From the NCBI GenBank assembly GCA_030831605.1, contig JAURKU010000004.1, positions 1 through 44,622 of the forward strand: 44,622 nucleotides of DNA, written 5' to 3'. Shown here in pieces: positions 21,437 through 31,040 of this stretch (positions are counted from its first letter, which is position 1; each line of letters begins with the position of its first letter). Under the pieces are notes generated by a model. It was not told the DNA's origin. It saw only the letters and a program-made list of their open reading frames with translations, and did not search any database. Source of the stretch: Rhodoluna sp. (GTDB lineage: Bacteria > Actinomycetota > Actinomycetes > Actinomycetales > Microbacteriaceae). The translations under genes and the position numbers were made by a program.

Positions 21437-22345
21437 TTAGTTTTCCAGCCTTGTTCCGCGGTAACTAGGCCTAGCCAGAAGGGCAATCAGGCCCAAATCG
21501 CTCACCAAATCGGCAGCTTTTTTAGCTTGCTCCTGATCTTCAAAAAGCCCAATCACGGTCGGCCCGCTACCGGTGACCATGGCCTTTTCTGCTCCAGCCA
21601 AATCAAGCACATCAATGGTGTTTCTAATTGCCGGCAGCAAAGTAATGGCTGGGGCTTCAAGATCGTTATGCATCAACGAGGCAAGCGCTTTGATATCGGC
21701 AATTGGCTCAGTGAGATTGCTAAAGACACTGCTCTGTCCAATTTCATCAAAGCGAGAAAATACCTGCGGGGTGGATAGCCCTTCTTGGCTTATCGCAATA
21801 ACAAAAATGCAATCAAAACCAAGTGGCGGTACCTTCTGCAGTACCTCTCCGTGGTTAGTGCCGATAGCTAATCCACCAAGCAAACTAAATGGAACATCGC
21901 TACCGAATTCTTTAGCCAGTTCAGTTAGTTCGGCTTCAGTTAGTAATTCTTTACCTCGTTCTTGGTTTAGATAGTGATTACAGGCAACTAGCATCGCAGC
22001 TGCATCAGCTGATCCTCCGGCCATGCCACCGGCAACCGGAATAGTTTTATCAATCAAAATCTCAAAACCACTTAGCTTCTCACCAACAAGGCTAAACATT
22101 CGTTCAGCTACCGTATATACCAAGTTGCTCTGATCGGTTGGCACTGAATTGACATGTCGAAGGGGCAGTGTCGCTGACCTAACCGTAATGCTGATTGGTT
22201 GATTTTCGCTGGTGCCCACAAGAGATACCGAATCTCGTAAATCAAGTTCTAGGTAAAGTGAGTTAACCGGATGATAGCTATCTGGAGCTAACGGGGCAAC
22301 TTGAAATACCAGGTTGATTTTGGCCGGAGCGCTAACTGTAATCAT
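21437..22345 (-). CDS. ispE: 4-diphosphocytidyl-2-C-methyl-D-erythritol kinase
   Basis: VSAPAKINLVFQV, IPVAGGMAGGSADAAAMLVACN, MVTGSGPTVIGLF (GHMP kinase motifs). Confidence 0.96.
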   Translation of the reverse strand: MITVSAPAKINLVFQVAPLAPDSYHPVNSLYLELDLRDSVSLVGTSENQPISITVRSATLPLRHVNSVPTDQSNLVYTVAERMFSLVGEKLSGFEILIDKTIPVAGGMAGGSADAAAMLVACNHYLNQERGKELLTEAELTELAKEFGSDVPFSLLGGLAIGTNHGEVLQKVPPLGFDCIFVIAISQEGLSTPQVFSRFDEIGQSSVFSNLTEPIADIKALASLMHNDLEAPAITLLPAIRNTIDVLDLAGAEKAMVTGSGPTVIGLFEDQEQAKKAADLVSDLGLIALLARPSYRGTRLEN

Positions 22346-22989
22346 CTGCTCACCTGATCAATAATATTTTGAATCAAGTTCTGCCAATACTTTGTTGCCT
22401 CACGCCTTTTTGCAGTGTCATCGAGAAACTCGTGCTCGACCAGTAAATTACAATTTCCCGAAGCGGATTCAAAAATGAGTGTTGCTCGGGTTTGGTTGCT
22501 AAAGCCAATAATGATTTTTTCGCCCTGTACCAGTTTTAGAAAGCGGCTAAAGCCTTCGCCGTAAATAGTTGATGCAGTGAAGATGTTATAGGCAAGTGCC
22601 GATGTTGTTGGAATCACCGAGGTTATCCGAAGCAATCTCTCGTCAGCAGCTGAAGATTTAGATTGCGCTCGCCATTTTAGATACATCAGCGCAATTGAGT
22701 TTGCCCACCACTTTTGCACTCGGTAATCATCCTGCAGGAATTTGGCAATCTGAGCTTGCTTAGACTCCCGCAATTGGCTGGCAAAGATGATATCTAGCCA
22801 GATCTCTCGCTGCTTACCGGTGTTAGCCAAAAGCAGGTCTGCTGCTGGGTTATCGGTGTAGGGGCCCTCTGGAATCAGCATTGCTCGTTTACCTGATTTT
22901 CTAATTTCACGAGGTTGGGATTCAACTGATACAGGTGCTTTAGGTAAGTCTTGAAAAATGTCAGTGAGTTTCTTCTTCCGGCCAAACAT
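22342..22989 (-). CDS. Hypothetical protein; DUF4287-like segment followed by possible SRPBCC-like domain
   Basis: 'QAQIAKFLQDDYRVQKWWANSIALMYLKWRA' resembles the DUF4287 'IAxxLxxxxxVxxWWAQxVTVxYE' core. The C-terminal half (GFSNQTRATLIFES...LLVEHEFLDDTAKRREATKYWQNLIQNI) resembles the end of SRPBCC domains. Confidence 0.55.
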   Translation of the reverse strand: MFGRKKKLTDIFQDLPKAPVSVESQPREIRKSGKRAMLIPEGPYTDNPAADLLLANTGKQREIWLDIIFASQLRESKQAQIAKFLQDDYRVQKWWANSIALMYLKWRAQSKSSAADERLLRITSVIPTTSALAYNIFTASTIYGEGFSRFLKLVQGEKIIIGFSNQTRATLIFESASGNCNLLVEHEFLDDTAKRREATKYWQNLIQNIIDQVSR

Positions 22990-23843
22990 TAACTAGCCGC
23001 CTTAGCAATTTGCATAAACTCAAAGATGTTCAGTTCTTCACCGCGCTGGCTCGGGGAAACGCCGGCACTGACTAGAAGCTGCTCAGCCGCGTCGGCAGAA
23101 CCAGCAAATTTGGCTAACGCTTGGCGAAGCGTCTTGCGGCGCTGGGAAAAAGCGTGATCGATAACTTCAAAAGTCTTTAGCCTAAGTGACTCATCCCCTA
23201 GCGGCTCTCTTCTTTTTTCGAAATAGACCAAAGCGGAGTCGACATTTGGAATTGGCCAAAAAACGCTCCTTCCGACGTTCCCAGCCAAATTACTAAGTGC
23301 ATACCAGGCCAATTTCGCACTTGGCACTCCATACACCTTTGAACCAGGTGTAGCTGCCAATCGATGAGCCACTTCCGCTTGGACTAGGACTACCCCTTTT
23401 GTGATGCTCGGGAATTGTTCCAGAAAGTGAAGTAGGACTGGGACAGAGATGTTGTATGGCAGGTTAGCCACAAGTGCATTTGGAGCAAAAGGTAATTCGG
23501 TAACTTTGAGCGCATCCTGATGAATTAGTTTGAAGTTTTTGTTCGGTGCCTTCTTGGTGATTGTTTCGATGATTCCCGAAGCCATTCTGGAATCCACTTC
23601 AACTGCGACAAGATCATTTACCGCTTCTAAAAGACCAAGTGTGAGAGAACCCAAACCAGGGCCAATCTCAACAACTTTTTCTTTGCCTGAAAGCTTGGCA
23701 ACCGCGACGATTTTTCTGATGGTATTCGGATCTATAACAAAGTTCTGGCCGAGTTTCTTAGTTGGCACTACACCAAAATTTTGCGCAAGCAACCTTATTT
23801 CAGCAGCGCCTAATAATTCGTTCACCAGATATCTGCTTTCCAA
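22989..23843 (-). CDS. rsmA: 16S rRNA (adenine1518-N6/adenine1519-N6)-dimethyltransferase
   Basis: PTKKLGQNFVIDPNTIRKIV, VVEIGPGLGSLTLGLL, ALVANLPYNISVPVLLHFL, FSQRRKTLRQAL. Exact start uncertain (in-frame GTG downstream possible). Confidence 0.96.
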   Translation of the reverse strand: MESRYLVNELLGAAEIRLLAQNFGVVPTKKLGQNFVIDPNTIRKIVAVAKLSGKEKVVEIGPGLGSLTLGLLEAVNDLVAVEVDSRMASGIIETITKKAPNKNFKLIHQDALKVTELPFAPNALVANLPYNISVPVLLHFLEQFPSITKGVVLVQAEVAHRLAATPGSKVYGVPSAKLAWYALSNLAGNVGRSVFWPIPNVDSALVYFEKRREPLGDESLRLKTFEVIDHAFSQRRKTLRQALAKFAGSADAAEQLLVSAGVSPSQRGEELNIFEFMQIAKAAS

Positions 23844-24736
23844 GAGCCATAAACTGCCTCGGTGTTTTTAGTAAGCTGCTCTGCCATTTCATCTTCCGAA
23901 AGCCCTCGAACCTCGGCCATCTTTCTAACCGTGATTGGAATCAAATAGGGCGAGTTGGGGCGACCACGGTATGGCTCAGGAGTTAGAAACGGAGCATCAG
24001 TTTCAACCAGGATTAGTTCTTTCGGCAATAGAGCTAATGCATCACGAAGTGATTGATTTTTCTTGAAAGTTAGCGTTCCAGCAAATGAGGCATACCAGCG
24101 ATTTTCAAGCAGAATTCCAGCTAGCTCGCTATCGCCACTAAAACAGTGAAATACGGTTCGCTCCGGAGCTCCTACCTTCAACAGTGTGTTCACCACATCT
24201 TCATGGGCATCACGATCATGTATTTGCAGGGCAATGTTATTTTCTTTAGCGATCTGAATATGCTCTTCAAAACTATGTTGCTGTAAAAAGTTTCGCTCTT
24301 CTTCGGTGCGGAAATAATCCAGCCCAGTTTCACCAACCGCTCGGACCCTTGGTTGGCTAGCTAATTTAGCAATCTCGGCAATAGCGTCATCGAGTTCGGC
24401 AAGGCTTTGATACTCAGCTGCAACGTTCGGGTGCAGCGCGACTGCAGCAAGCAATCTTGGCTCGATAGCGGCAATCTCGGCCGACCATCTAGAAGTTTCC
24501 ACCGATCCGCCTACTTGAACACCACCTAGAATCCCGGCCTGGTTAGCAAGTTCTAGATGCTCGCGATAATCCATTGGGTTCTCACCATCAGCTATCTCTA
24601 GATGGGTGTGATTATCGTAGGTCCCTACTCTTAGTGGCTCTGGTAAATCCGGATAACTTAAATCGCGTTTAGATCCGTCTTCTGCCTTACGGTCACGAAC
24701 CCTGATGTAGTTTTCGCTTGGCAGATCTTTACTCAT
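23822..24736 (-). CDS. tatD: TatD family hydrolase (metal-dependent DNase)
   Basis: YDNHTHLEIADG, RVRAVGETGLDYFRTEEE, PERTVFHCFSGD, ILVETDAPFLTPEPYRGRPNSP. Start set at MSKDLPSE overlapping the metG stop. Confidence 0.93.
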   Translation of the reverse strand: MSKDLPSENYIRVRDRKAEDGSKRDLSYPDLPEPLRVGTYDNHTHLEIADGENPMDYREHLELANQAGILGGVQVGGSVETSRWSAEIAAIEPRLLAAVALHPNVAAEYQSLAELDDAIAEIAKLASQPRVRAVGETGLDYFRTEEERNFLQQHSFEEHIQIAKENNIALQIHDRDAHEDVVNTLLKVGAPERTVFHCFSGDSELAGILLENRWYASFAGTLTFKKNQSLRDALALLPKELILVETDAPFLTPEPYRGRPNSPYLIPITVRKMAEVRGLSEDEMAEQLTKNTEAVYGSWKADIW

Positions 24737-26315
24737 CTTTACTTTCGATGCGTGGGAATAGCGCATCTAAATCACCAACTGTTGGGTTCGCTAATTGCCC
24801 CCAACTTCCTGCCTCTGAAATATTCTGCTCGGCTAGATCTCCAAGGGTGCCAGCAGTAAGTGCCGCCCACAATTTAGCCGTAGCTTTTGGCATTACTGGA
24901 GAAAGCAAAACTGTTAAAGCTCGAAGCCCCTCGGAAGCACAATACAAAACAGTCGCTAGGCGATCTCGGTTGGACTCATCCTTGGCTAGCACCCAAGGCT
25001 CTTCTGTAGTGATGTAGTTATTCAGCTCATCGACTAATGTCCAAACGCTGATAATCGCTTCGGTTATTGCGGTTCTATCGATGGCTTCATTTGCCTTTGA
25101 ACTGGCGCTGGCAGCAACAGCGATTAGTTTTTTATCCGAAGCTGAATACTCACCAGCCGATGGTATGACTCCATCGAAATACCGCTTCACCATGGCTATT
25201 GTTCTTGAAGCCAAATTGCCAAAGCCATTGGCAAGTTCCGCCTGGTATCTAGCCGATAGGTCTTCCCAACTAAATGACCCATCTTGGCCGAAGTTCACTG
25301 CTTTCATAAAGTAGTAGCGGAATGCGTCAGAACCAAAACCATCGGTGATCTGGTTAGGGGCAATACCGGTCAATTTAGACTTTGACATTTTTTCGCCACC
25401 AACCAAGAGCCAGCCGTGACCGAAAATCTGACCCGGAAGTGGCAGACCGGCGGCCATGAGCATCGCTGGCCAAATCACCGCGTGAAAACGCAGAATGTCT
25501 TTGCCGACGACCTGAACATTAGCCGGCCAGTACTTTCTGAACTTTGCTTCGTCTTCGCCGTAGCCAATAGCCGTTACATAGTTCAATAGCGCATCGAACC
25601 AGACATAGGTGATATGTGAGTTATCCCAGGGAATATCGATTCCCCAGTCGAATTTTTCCTTTGATCTGGAAATCGATAAGTCATCTAACCCTCTAGAGAC
25701 GAAGGAAACCACTTCATTTCTTGCAGATTCTGGTGAGATAAAATCTGGATTCTGCTTGTAGTGATCTAGCAGTGGTTGCTGGAATTGACTCAGCCTAAAA
25801 AAGTAGTTGTTTTCTTCTAATTCCTCGACTGGCTTTGAATGAATGGCGCAAACCTCTTGACCCTGGTAGTCACCGGTACCCGCAACCAAATCCGACTTAT
25901 TCTTATACTCTTCGCAGCCAACGCAGTAAGCGCCTTTGAAGGCACCTTGGTAGATGAACCCGTCATCGTAAAGCTTTTGAATAAAGCGCTGAACATTGCT
26001 TTTGTGTCTGTCCTCGGTTGTTCTGATGAAATCCTGATTATCAATATCTATTGTTTCTAGAAGTGGCAGCCAGGCGTCATGAACCAATCGGTCAGTCCAT
26101 GCCTGGGCGGTTGAGTTATTAGCGGTTGCGGTGCGCAGGATTTTTTCACCATGCTCATCTGTGCCAAGCAGCAGGAAGGAATCCTCCCCTCTAGCCCGAT
26201 GCCAGCGCGCTAGGACATCGGCTGCTACTTCGGTGTAGGCGTGGCCGATGTGCGGCGCATCGTTTACGTAGAAGATGGGCGTTGTTATATAAAAGGAGTT
26301 CTTTTCCGAAGTCAT
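24729..26315 (-). CDS. metG: Methionyl-tRNA synthetase
   Basis: FYITTPIFYVNDAPHIGHAYTEVAADVLARWHR, FGHGWLLVGGEKMSKSKLTGI. Confidence 0.96.
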   Translation of the reverse strand: MTSEKNSFYITTPIFYVNDAPHIGHAYTEVAADVLARWHRARGEDSFLLLGTDEHGEKILRTATANNSTAQAWTDRLVHDAWLPLLETIDIDNQDFIRTTEDRHKSNVQRFIQKLYDDGFIYQGAFKGAYCVGCEEYKNKSDLVAGTGDYQGQEVCAIHSKPVEELEENNYFFRLSQFQQPLLDHYKQNPDFISPESARNEVVSFVSRGLDDLSISRSKEKFDWGIDIPWDNSHITYVWFDALLNYVTAIGYGEDEAKFRKYWPANVQVVGKDILRFHAVIWPAMLMAAGLPLPGQIFGHGWLLVGGEKMSKSKLTGIAPNQITDGFGSDAFRYYFMKAVNFGQDGSFSWEDLSARYQAELANGFGNLASRTIAMVKRYFDGVIPSAGEYSASDKKLIAVAASASSKANEAIDRTAITEAIISVWTLVDELNNYITTEEPWVLAKDESNRDRLATVLYCASEGLRALTVLLSPVMPKATAKLWAALTAGTLGDLAEQNISEAGSWGQLANPTVGDLDALFPRIESKDE

Positions 26316-26325
26316 CGAGTTAATC

Positions 26326-27150
26326 CTATTCGGCTCTCGAAGCTATTGTCTGATCGTAGAGTGCGCTTTTGGAAACCCCTGCTAGTTTGGCAACTACCGC
26401 AACTGCATCTTTCAGGCTCTTACCTGAGCCTCTTAGCGCTTCGACTATCTCGACCAGTTCAGTCAGATTCGCTGCTGCTTTCTCTGTTTGACCGGCAATG
26501 ACTAACACCAGTTCACCCTTCGGGGTGAGATTTGCCCATTCGGCTAATTCTTCTAGGCTGCCACGGAAGGTTTCTTCAAACTTCTTGGTAAGTTCTCTAG
26601 AAACACTGGCTGGTCGTTGTTCACCAAAAATCGCTTTCGCGGAAGTTATAGAGTCTGCCAGCCGATTTGCAGTTTCAAAAAAGACCATAGTGCGCTCTTC
26701 GTTGATGAGTTTTTTGAAAAACTCTTGGCGCTCAGATTCTTTGCGTGGAATAAATCCCTCAAAACTAAATCGGTCAGTCGGTAACCCCGCTACGGCAAGA
26801 GCCGCCAAGACCGCAGAGGGTCCTGGAATAACTGATACTTCGACACCGGCTTGAACCATCGCTCTGACTAGAACAAAGCCAGGATCCGAGATGGTTGGCA
26901 TTCCTGCATCAGAAACCAAAAGCAGGTCTTCGTTCTGCGCGATAGCAACTAACTGATCGACTTTCTCACGCTCGTTGTGATCGTTGAGACTGATCAGCCG
27001 AGCATTTAGTTCGATACCTAAGCCCTGGGCTAGCTTTTGCACCATCCGAGTGTCCTCGGCGGCTATCACCTTGGCCTCAGTTAGGGCCTGGATAAGTCTT
27101 TTTGAAGCGTCGGCTAAATTGCCTATCGGTGTTGCCGCCAAAATGAGCAT
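26326..27150 (-). CDS. rsmI: 16S rRNA (cytidine1402-2'-O)-methyltransferase
   Basis: LILAATPIGNLADAS, AAEDTRMVQKL, SDAGMPTISDPGFVLVRAM, VIPGPSAVLAALAVAGLPTDRFSFEGFIPRK. Confidence 0.96.
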   Translation of the reverse strand: MLILAATPIGNLADASKRLIQALTEAKVIAAEDTRMVQKLAQGLGIELNARLISLNDHNEREKVDQLVAIAQNEDLLLVSDAGMPTISDPGFVLVRAMVQAGVEVSVIPGPSAVLAALAVAGLPTDRFSFEGFIPRKESERQEFFKKLINEERTMVFFETANRLADSITSAKAIFGEQRPASVSRELTKKFEETFRGSLEELAEWANLTPKGELVLVIAGQTEKAAANLTELVEIVEALRGSGKSLKDAVAVVAKLAGVSKSALYDQTIASRAE

Positions 27151-27179
27151 GATTTATTCTCGCAAACTAACATTTAGTA

Positions 27180-28652
27180 GTGCTAACTCTTTTACGGAAT
27201 AAGACCCAAGTGGCTAGATTGCTACCACTAGCAATCATGGCATTGGCAGCCTTGTTCAGGCTATTTGACTTAGGGCTGCCAAATACCCTCGTCTTTGACG
27301 AAACCTACTATGTAAAAGATGCTTATTCGCTGCTACTAAACGGTGTCGAACTGGATTGGCAAAGCGATTCTGATGACCAATTCGCAAATGGAGACGCCTC
27401 GGGGCTAACTGGTGACCCGAGCTTTGTGGTGCATCCTCCCCTAGGTAAGTGGCTCATCGCAGTTGGGTTACTGGTATTCGGGCAAGGCAATTCTTTTGGT
27501 TGGCGAATTGTCGTCGCTCTATTGGGAATAGCGAGCGTCTGGCTCGGAATGAAATGTGCTGAACGAATCTTTGAGAGCAAGATTTGGGCAAATCTTGCAG
27601 GCTTGTTTTTGGCAATCGATGGTGTCGGTATCGTGCTATCCAGAACCGCACTGCTGGATCAGATTCTTGGCTTTTTTGCCCTTTTGGCTTTTTATTTCCT
27701 GCTGCGCGATCTAAATGACAATTCAAAGTATCGGCCTTGGTTGATCGCGATGGCCATCTGCCTTGGTCTTGCCACTGCAGTGAAATGGTCTGGCTTATAT
27801 TTCCTTGCGGTATTTACGCTGTATCGATTTTTGGTATCAGCCAAAAATAACTATGCCGCGCACCAAAAAATCGAAGCGGAAACCGGGAAACTTTCCAAGA
27901 AACTTTGGCTTTTTCCGACAGCTGTCGAGGGAGTTAAGACTCTTGTTTTAGTGAGCATCCCCGCTGCTATCAGCTACCTGGTTTCCTGGTGGGGTTGGTT
28001 TATCTCACCAAGTGGTTGGGATAGAAATTATGCCGAGACCAATCCGGCGACTGGGCTAGTTGGCCTTTTGCCAAAGCCGCTACAGTCACTTTGGCACTAC
28101 CACGCTGAAATTTATGGCTTTCACGCCAACCTCACCTCAAGCCACCCCTACTCGGCCAACCCGATGAGCTGGCCATTCATGCTTAGACCAACTTCCTTTT
28201 TCTGGGATGAGAGGGCATCCGGTTGTGCTTTTGATACTGAACAAACTGAATGTGTCTCAGCGATAACCTCATTGGGTAATCCATTGATTTGGTGGGGAGC
28301 GATTCTAGCCACCAGCGTATTAATCGGCAGTTGGTTTAGAACTCGCGATCGAATAACATCGCTTCTGCTGGTTGGTGTAATTGCCGGTTACGTTCCTTGG
28401 CTGCTACTGATGAATCGGACAGTTTTCGAGTTTTACGTAGTTTCATTTAGTCCCTGGATAATTCTGATCTTGGTATTTGGACTAAAAACTTGGTATGAAA
28501 ATTCTGCGAACCAGATAAGAGCTAAGTATTTAATTTCCAGTTTTGTGTTTTTGACGTTTTTGGTGTCATTGTTCTTCTATCCGCTCTGGAGTGGAATGTG
28601 GATTAGCTACGATTTCTGGCGAATACACATGTGGCTGCCTAGCTGGATATAG
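27180..28652 (+). CDS. Dolichyl-phosphate-mannose-protein mannosyltransferase (PMT family)
   Basis: FDETYYVKDAYSLLLNG, HPPLGKWLIAVG, multi-TM; divergent from rsmI as in other Actinobacteria. GTG start. Confidence 0.92.
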   Translation: MLTLLRNKTQVARLLPLAIMALAALFRLFDLGLPNTLVFDETYYVKDAYSLLLNGVELDWQSDSDDQFANGDASGLTGDPSFVVHPPLGKWLIAVGLLVFGQGNSFGWRIVVALLGIASVWLGMKCAERIFESKIWANLAGLFLAIDGVGIVLSRTALLDQILGFFALLAFYFLLRDLNDNSKYRPWLIAMAICLGLATAVKWSGLYFLAVFTLYRFLVSAKNNYAAHQKIEAETGKLSKKLWLFPTAVEGVKTLVLVSIPAAISYLVSWWGWFISPSGWDRNYAETNPATGLVGLLPKPLQSLWHYHAEIYGFHANLTSSHPYSANPMSWPFMLRPTSFFWDERASGCAFDTEQTECVSAITSLGNPLIWWGAILATSVLIGSWFRTRDRITSLLLVGVIAGYVPWLLLMNRTVFEFYVVSFSPWIILILVFGLKTWYENSANQIRAKYLISSFVFLTFLVSLFFYPLWSGMWISYDFWRIHMWLPSWI

Positions 28653-28673
28653 CCCAGCGGTAGGCTGGAACTA

Positions 28674-29849
28674 ATGCGTATCTATAAAGAACTACTGAGC
28701 CGTCCAGGCGTAAATCAAGTGCTATGGTCCCAACTTTTAGCCCGATTTGCCTTTGGCATGCAAACCATAACCATCATCATTCACCTAGAGCGCACCTTCG
28801 ATAACTACAGCGTTGCTGGCCTTGCTATTGGTGCCAGCACAGTAGGTGGGGCGGTAGCTGCACCGATACTCGGTCAGTGGATGGCCAAAATCGGGATTAG
28901 ACCGATTATTCTGGTCTGCACACTCTTAGCACCAATCTTCATGCTGCTCATCGGCTTTTTCCCGATGAATCAGAGCGTATCTATTTTTTATGCACTGCTT
29001 CTTGGATTAACCTTGCCCCCGATTCAACCAGCTGCCCGAGCTGTCTACCCGACATTGGTTGAAAATGAAACTCAGCGAAATGCGCTTTACTCAGTTGATG
29101 CCATCTTGCAGGAAATTATCTGGATTGTTGGCCCAGTGCTAGCCACCCTCATGATTGCTTTTAGCAATACCCTGGTTCCGATTATCACCATGGCGGCCAT
29201 TCAACTGGTCGGGGGGCTCTGGTTTATCTCTTTGCAACGAGTAACCGGCGCTCCGATTCCGCGATCAAGAAGAAAACTTGGTGCGGTGCTGAAATCCAAA
29301 CTGGTTATCGTCATGATTGCCATCAACCTTCTTTTTGTTGGTTCCTTCTCCGCACTAGAAATCGGCGCTGTTGCTGCAGTTGGGGCAAAGGAAGCCGGCT
29401 TTGTTATTGCCATGCTGTCCATCGGTTCGGTAGTTGGCGGTTTAGCATTTGGTCACCGAGTCAAATCATCTTCTGCGCTGACCAAGCAATTAGCCATCGT
29501 GCTAGTTGGTGATTTGCTGATTTTCTTCAATGCCAAAGACCCGCTTTGGCTAGGTATTTGCCTGTTTATCTCCGGTATCGGTGTTGCCACAGCATTTGCC
29601 ACCATCGGAGCAATTATCGGCAAGGCGGTAAAACTTGATGACACCACCGAGGTATACGGCTGGATAGGCTCTGGCCAAAACATTGGCTACGGCCTTGGTG
29701 CGGCTATTGCCGGCTTCGTGGTTGATCACTTCTCCTCAACACACAGCTTCGCGTTAGCCGCTGGGTTGGATTTCGTGGCCATGCTTGTAGCTGCTGCGGC
29801 AATTTCAATTACGCCTAATTTCATAAAAGACAAACAAGCGAAAGAATAG
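28674..29849 (+). CDS. MFS transporter
   Basis: 391 aa, about 12 TM segments, MFS-like organisation. Confidence 0.85.
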   Translation: MRIYKELLSRPGVNQVLWSQLLARFAFGMQTITIIIHLERTFDNYSVAGLAIGASTVGGAVAAPILGQWMAKIGIRPIILVCTLLAPIFMLLIGFFPMNQSVSIFYALLLGLTLPPIQPAARAVYPTLVENETQRNALYSVDAILQEIIWIVGPVLATLMIAFSNTLVPIITMAAIQLVGGLWFISLQRVTGAPIPRSRRKLGAVLKSKLVIVMIAINLLFVGSFSALEIGAVAAVGAKEAGFVIAMLSIGSVVGGLAFGHRVKSSSALTKQLAIVLVGDLLIFFNAKDPLWLGICLFISGIGVATAFATIGAIIGKAVKLDDTTEVYGWIGSGQNIGYGLGAAIAGFVVDHFSSTHSFALAAGLDFVAMLVAAAAISITPNFIKDKQAKE

Positions 29850-29853
29850 TTCC

Positions 29854-30141
29854 ATGAGCGTTTTTGTTGTCACCTATAGTTACTCAGCGGATCCAATTCA
29901 GCTAAATCAAGTCAGACCGACGCACCGCGAATGGCTGGCAGAACAGCTTGAAGCCGGCAGGCTACTAGCCAGTGGCCCGATGACAGATCGCCCGGCCGGC
30001 TTACTAATCTGGCAAGCCGAGAGCATTGAGCAACTCAATGCACTTCTTAACGAAGACCCATTTGAACTAGCTGGAATGATTGCCGAAAGATCTATCGAGC
30101 AGTGGAATCCGGTCTTTGGGCCATTTAAGGATTTAGCGTGA
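29854..30141 (+). CDS. YciI family protein
   Basis: 'TYSYSADPIQLNQVRPTHREWLAEQLEAGRLLASGPMTDRPAGLLIWQAES...DPFELAGMIAERSIEQWNPVFG' matches the YciI-like pattern. Confidence 0.87.
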   Translation: MSVFVVTYSYSADPIQLNQVRPTHREWLAEQLEAGRLLASGPMTDRPAGLLIWQAESIEQLNALLNEDPFELAGMIAERSIEQWNPVFGPFKDLA

Positions 30142-31040
30142 GAGTTCTGATCTCTGGTGCCAGTGGCCTTATCGGCACCGAATTACAAAAACAACTCCGT
30201 GATTTAGGTCACACCCCGGTGATTCTGGTGCGGCGCAATCCCAGTAAAGCGAACGAGGTTTTCTGGGACCCGGAAACTCTTAGCCTTGACGCTGAGGTGA
30301 TGGAATCAATAGATGCCGTAGTGAATCTGGCCGGTGCCACAACTGGAAAGCTTCCTTGGACTAGAGAGTATAAAAAGGAATTAATCGCCTCGAGAATAAA
30401 TTCCACTCGGACCATTGTCCAAGCCATTGCCAAATCTAAAAACCGACCTAAGGTGCTTATTAGTGGATCGGCTTCTGGAATATACGGCGACTGCGGCGAC
30501 ACTCTGCTTAGTGAGTCTTCTCCAAAGGGTGAAGGTTTTCTTGCTGATCTAGCTCATGCCTGGGAACGGGAAGCGATGAAGGCCCCCAAAGATGTTCGGG
30601 TGGTTCTGGTTCGTACCACAATGGTCTTATCAAGAAAGCTCGGCGCTCTAGGACGGTTACTGCCGATTCTTCGTTTAGGTCTTGGTGGCAAACTCGGAAG
30701 CGGAAAACAGTGGTGGGCTTGGATATCACTTCCAGATCAAGCTCGGGCAATAATTCACCTGATCAATACTGTTTCGGCCTCAGGCCCTTACAACCTAACT
30801 GCCCCAGAACCTGCTACGGCTAAAGAGCTAATTAGCGAATTAGGTAGACAACTTCATCGTCCGACGTTAATTCCGATACCTGCCTTTGCGCTGAAGCTAG
30901 CTTTCCGTGAAGGAGCCCAGGAACTACTTTTGTGCTCACAGAAAATGAGCGCTAAAAGGCTTATTGAAACCGGCTTCGAATTTCAACATCCGACACTGGA
31001 ACAAGCTTGCCGCTGGGTAGTTAAGTCCGAATCGAACTGA
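30138..31040 (+). CDS. TIGR01777-type NAD-dependent epimerase (YfcH/SulA-like)
   Basis: VLISGASGLIGTELQKQL, VVNLAGATTGKLPWTREYKKELIASRINSTRTIVQAI, ISGSASGIYGDCGD, GSGKQWWAWI. Confidence 0.92.
   Translation: MRVLISGASGLIGTELQKQLRDLGHTPVILVRRNPSKANEVFWDPETLSLDAEVMESIDAVVNLAGATTGKLPWTREYKKELIASRINSTRTIVQAIAKSKNRPKVLISGSASGIYGDCGDTLLSESSPKGEGFLADLAHAWEREAMKAPKDVRVVLVRTTMVLSRKLGALGRLLPILRLGLGGKLGSGKQWWAWISLPDQARAIIHLINTVSASGPYNLTAPEPATAKELISELGRQLHRPTLIPIPAFALKLAFREGAQELLLCSQKMSAKRLIETGFEFQHPTLEQACRWVVKSESN

Noticed and set aside
27323-27726. Minus-strand ORFs opposite the PMT gene
   Set aside because: Fully antisense to a well-supported PMT coding region, with low-quality protein composition.
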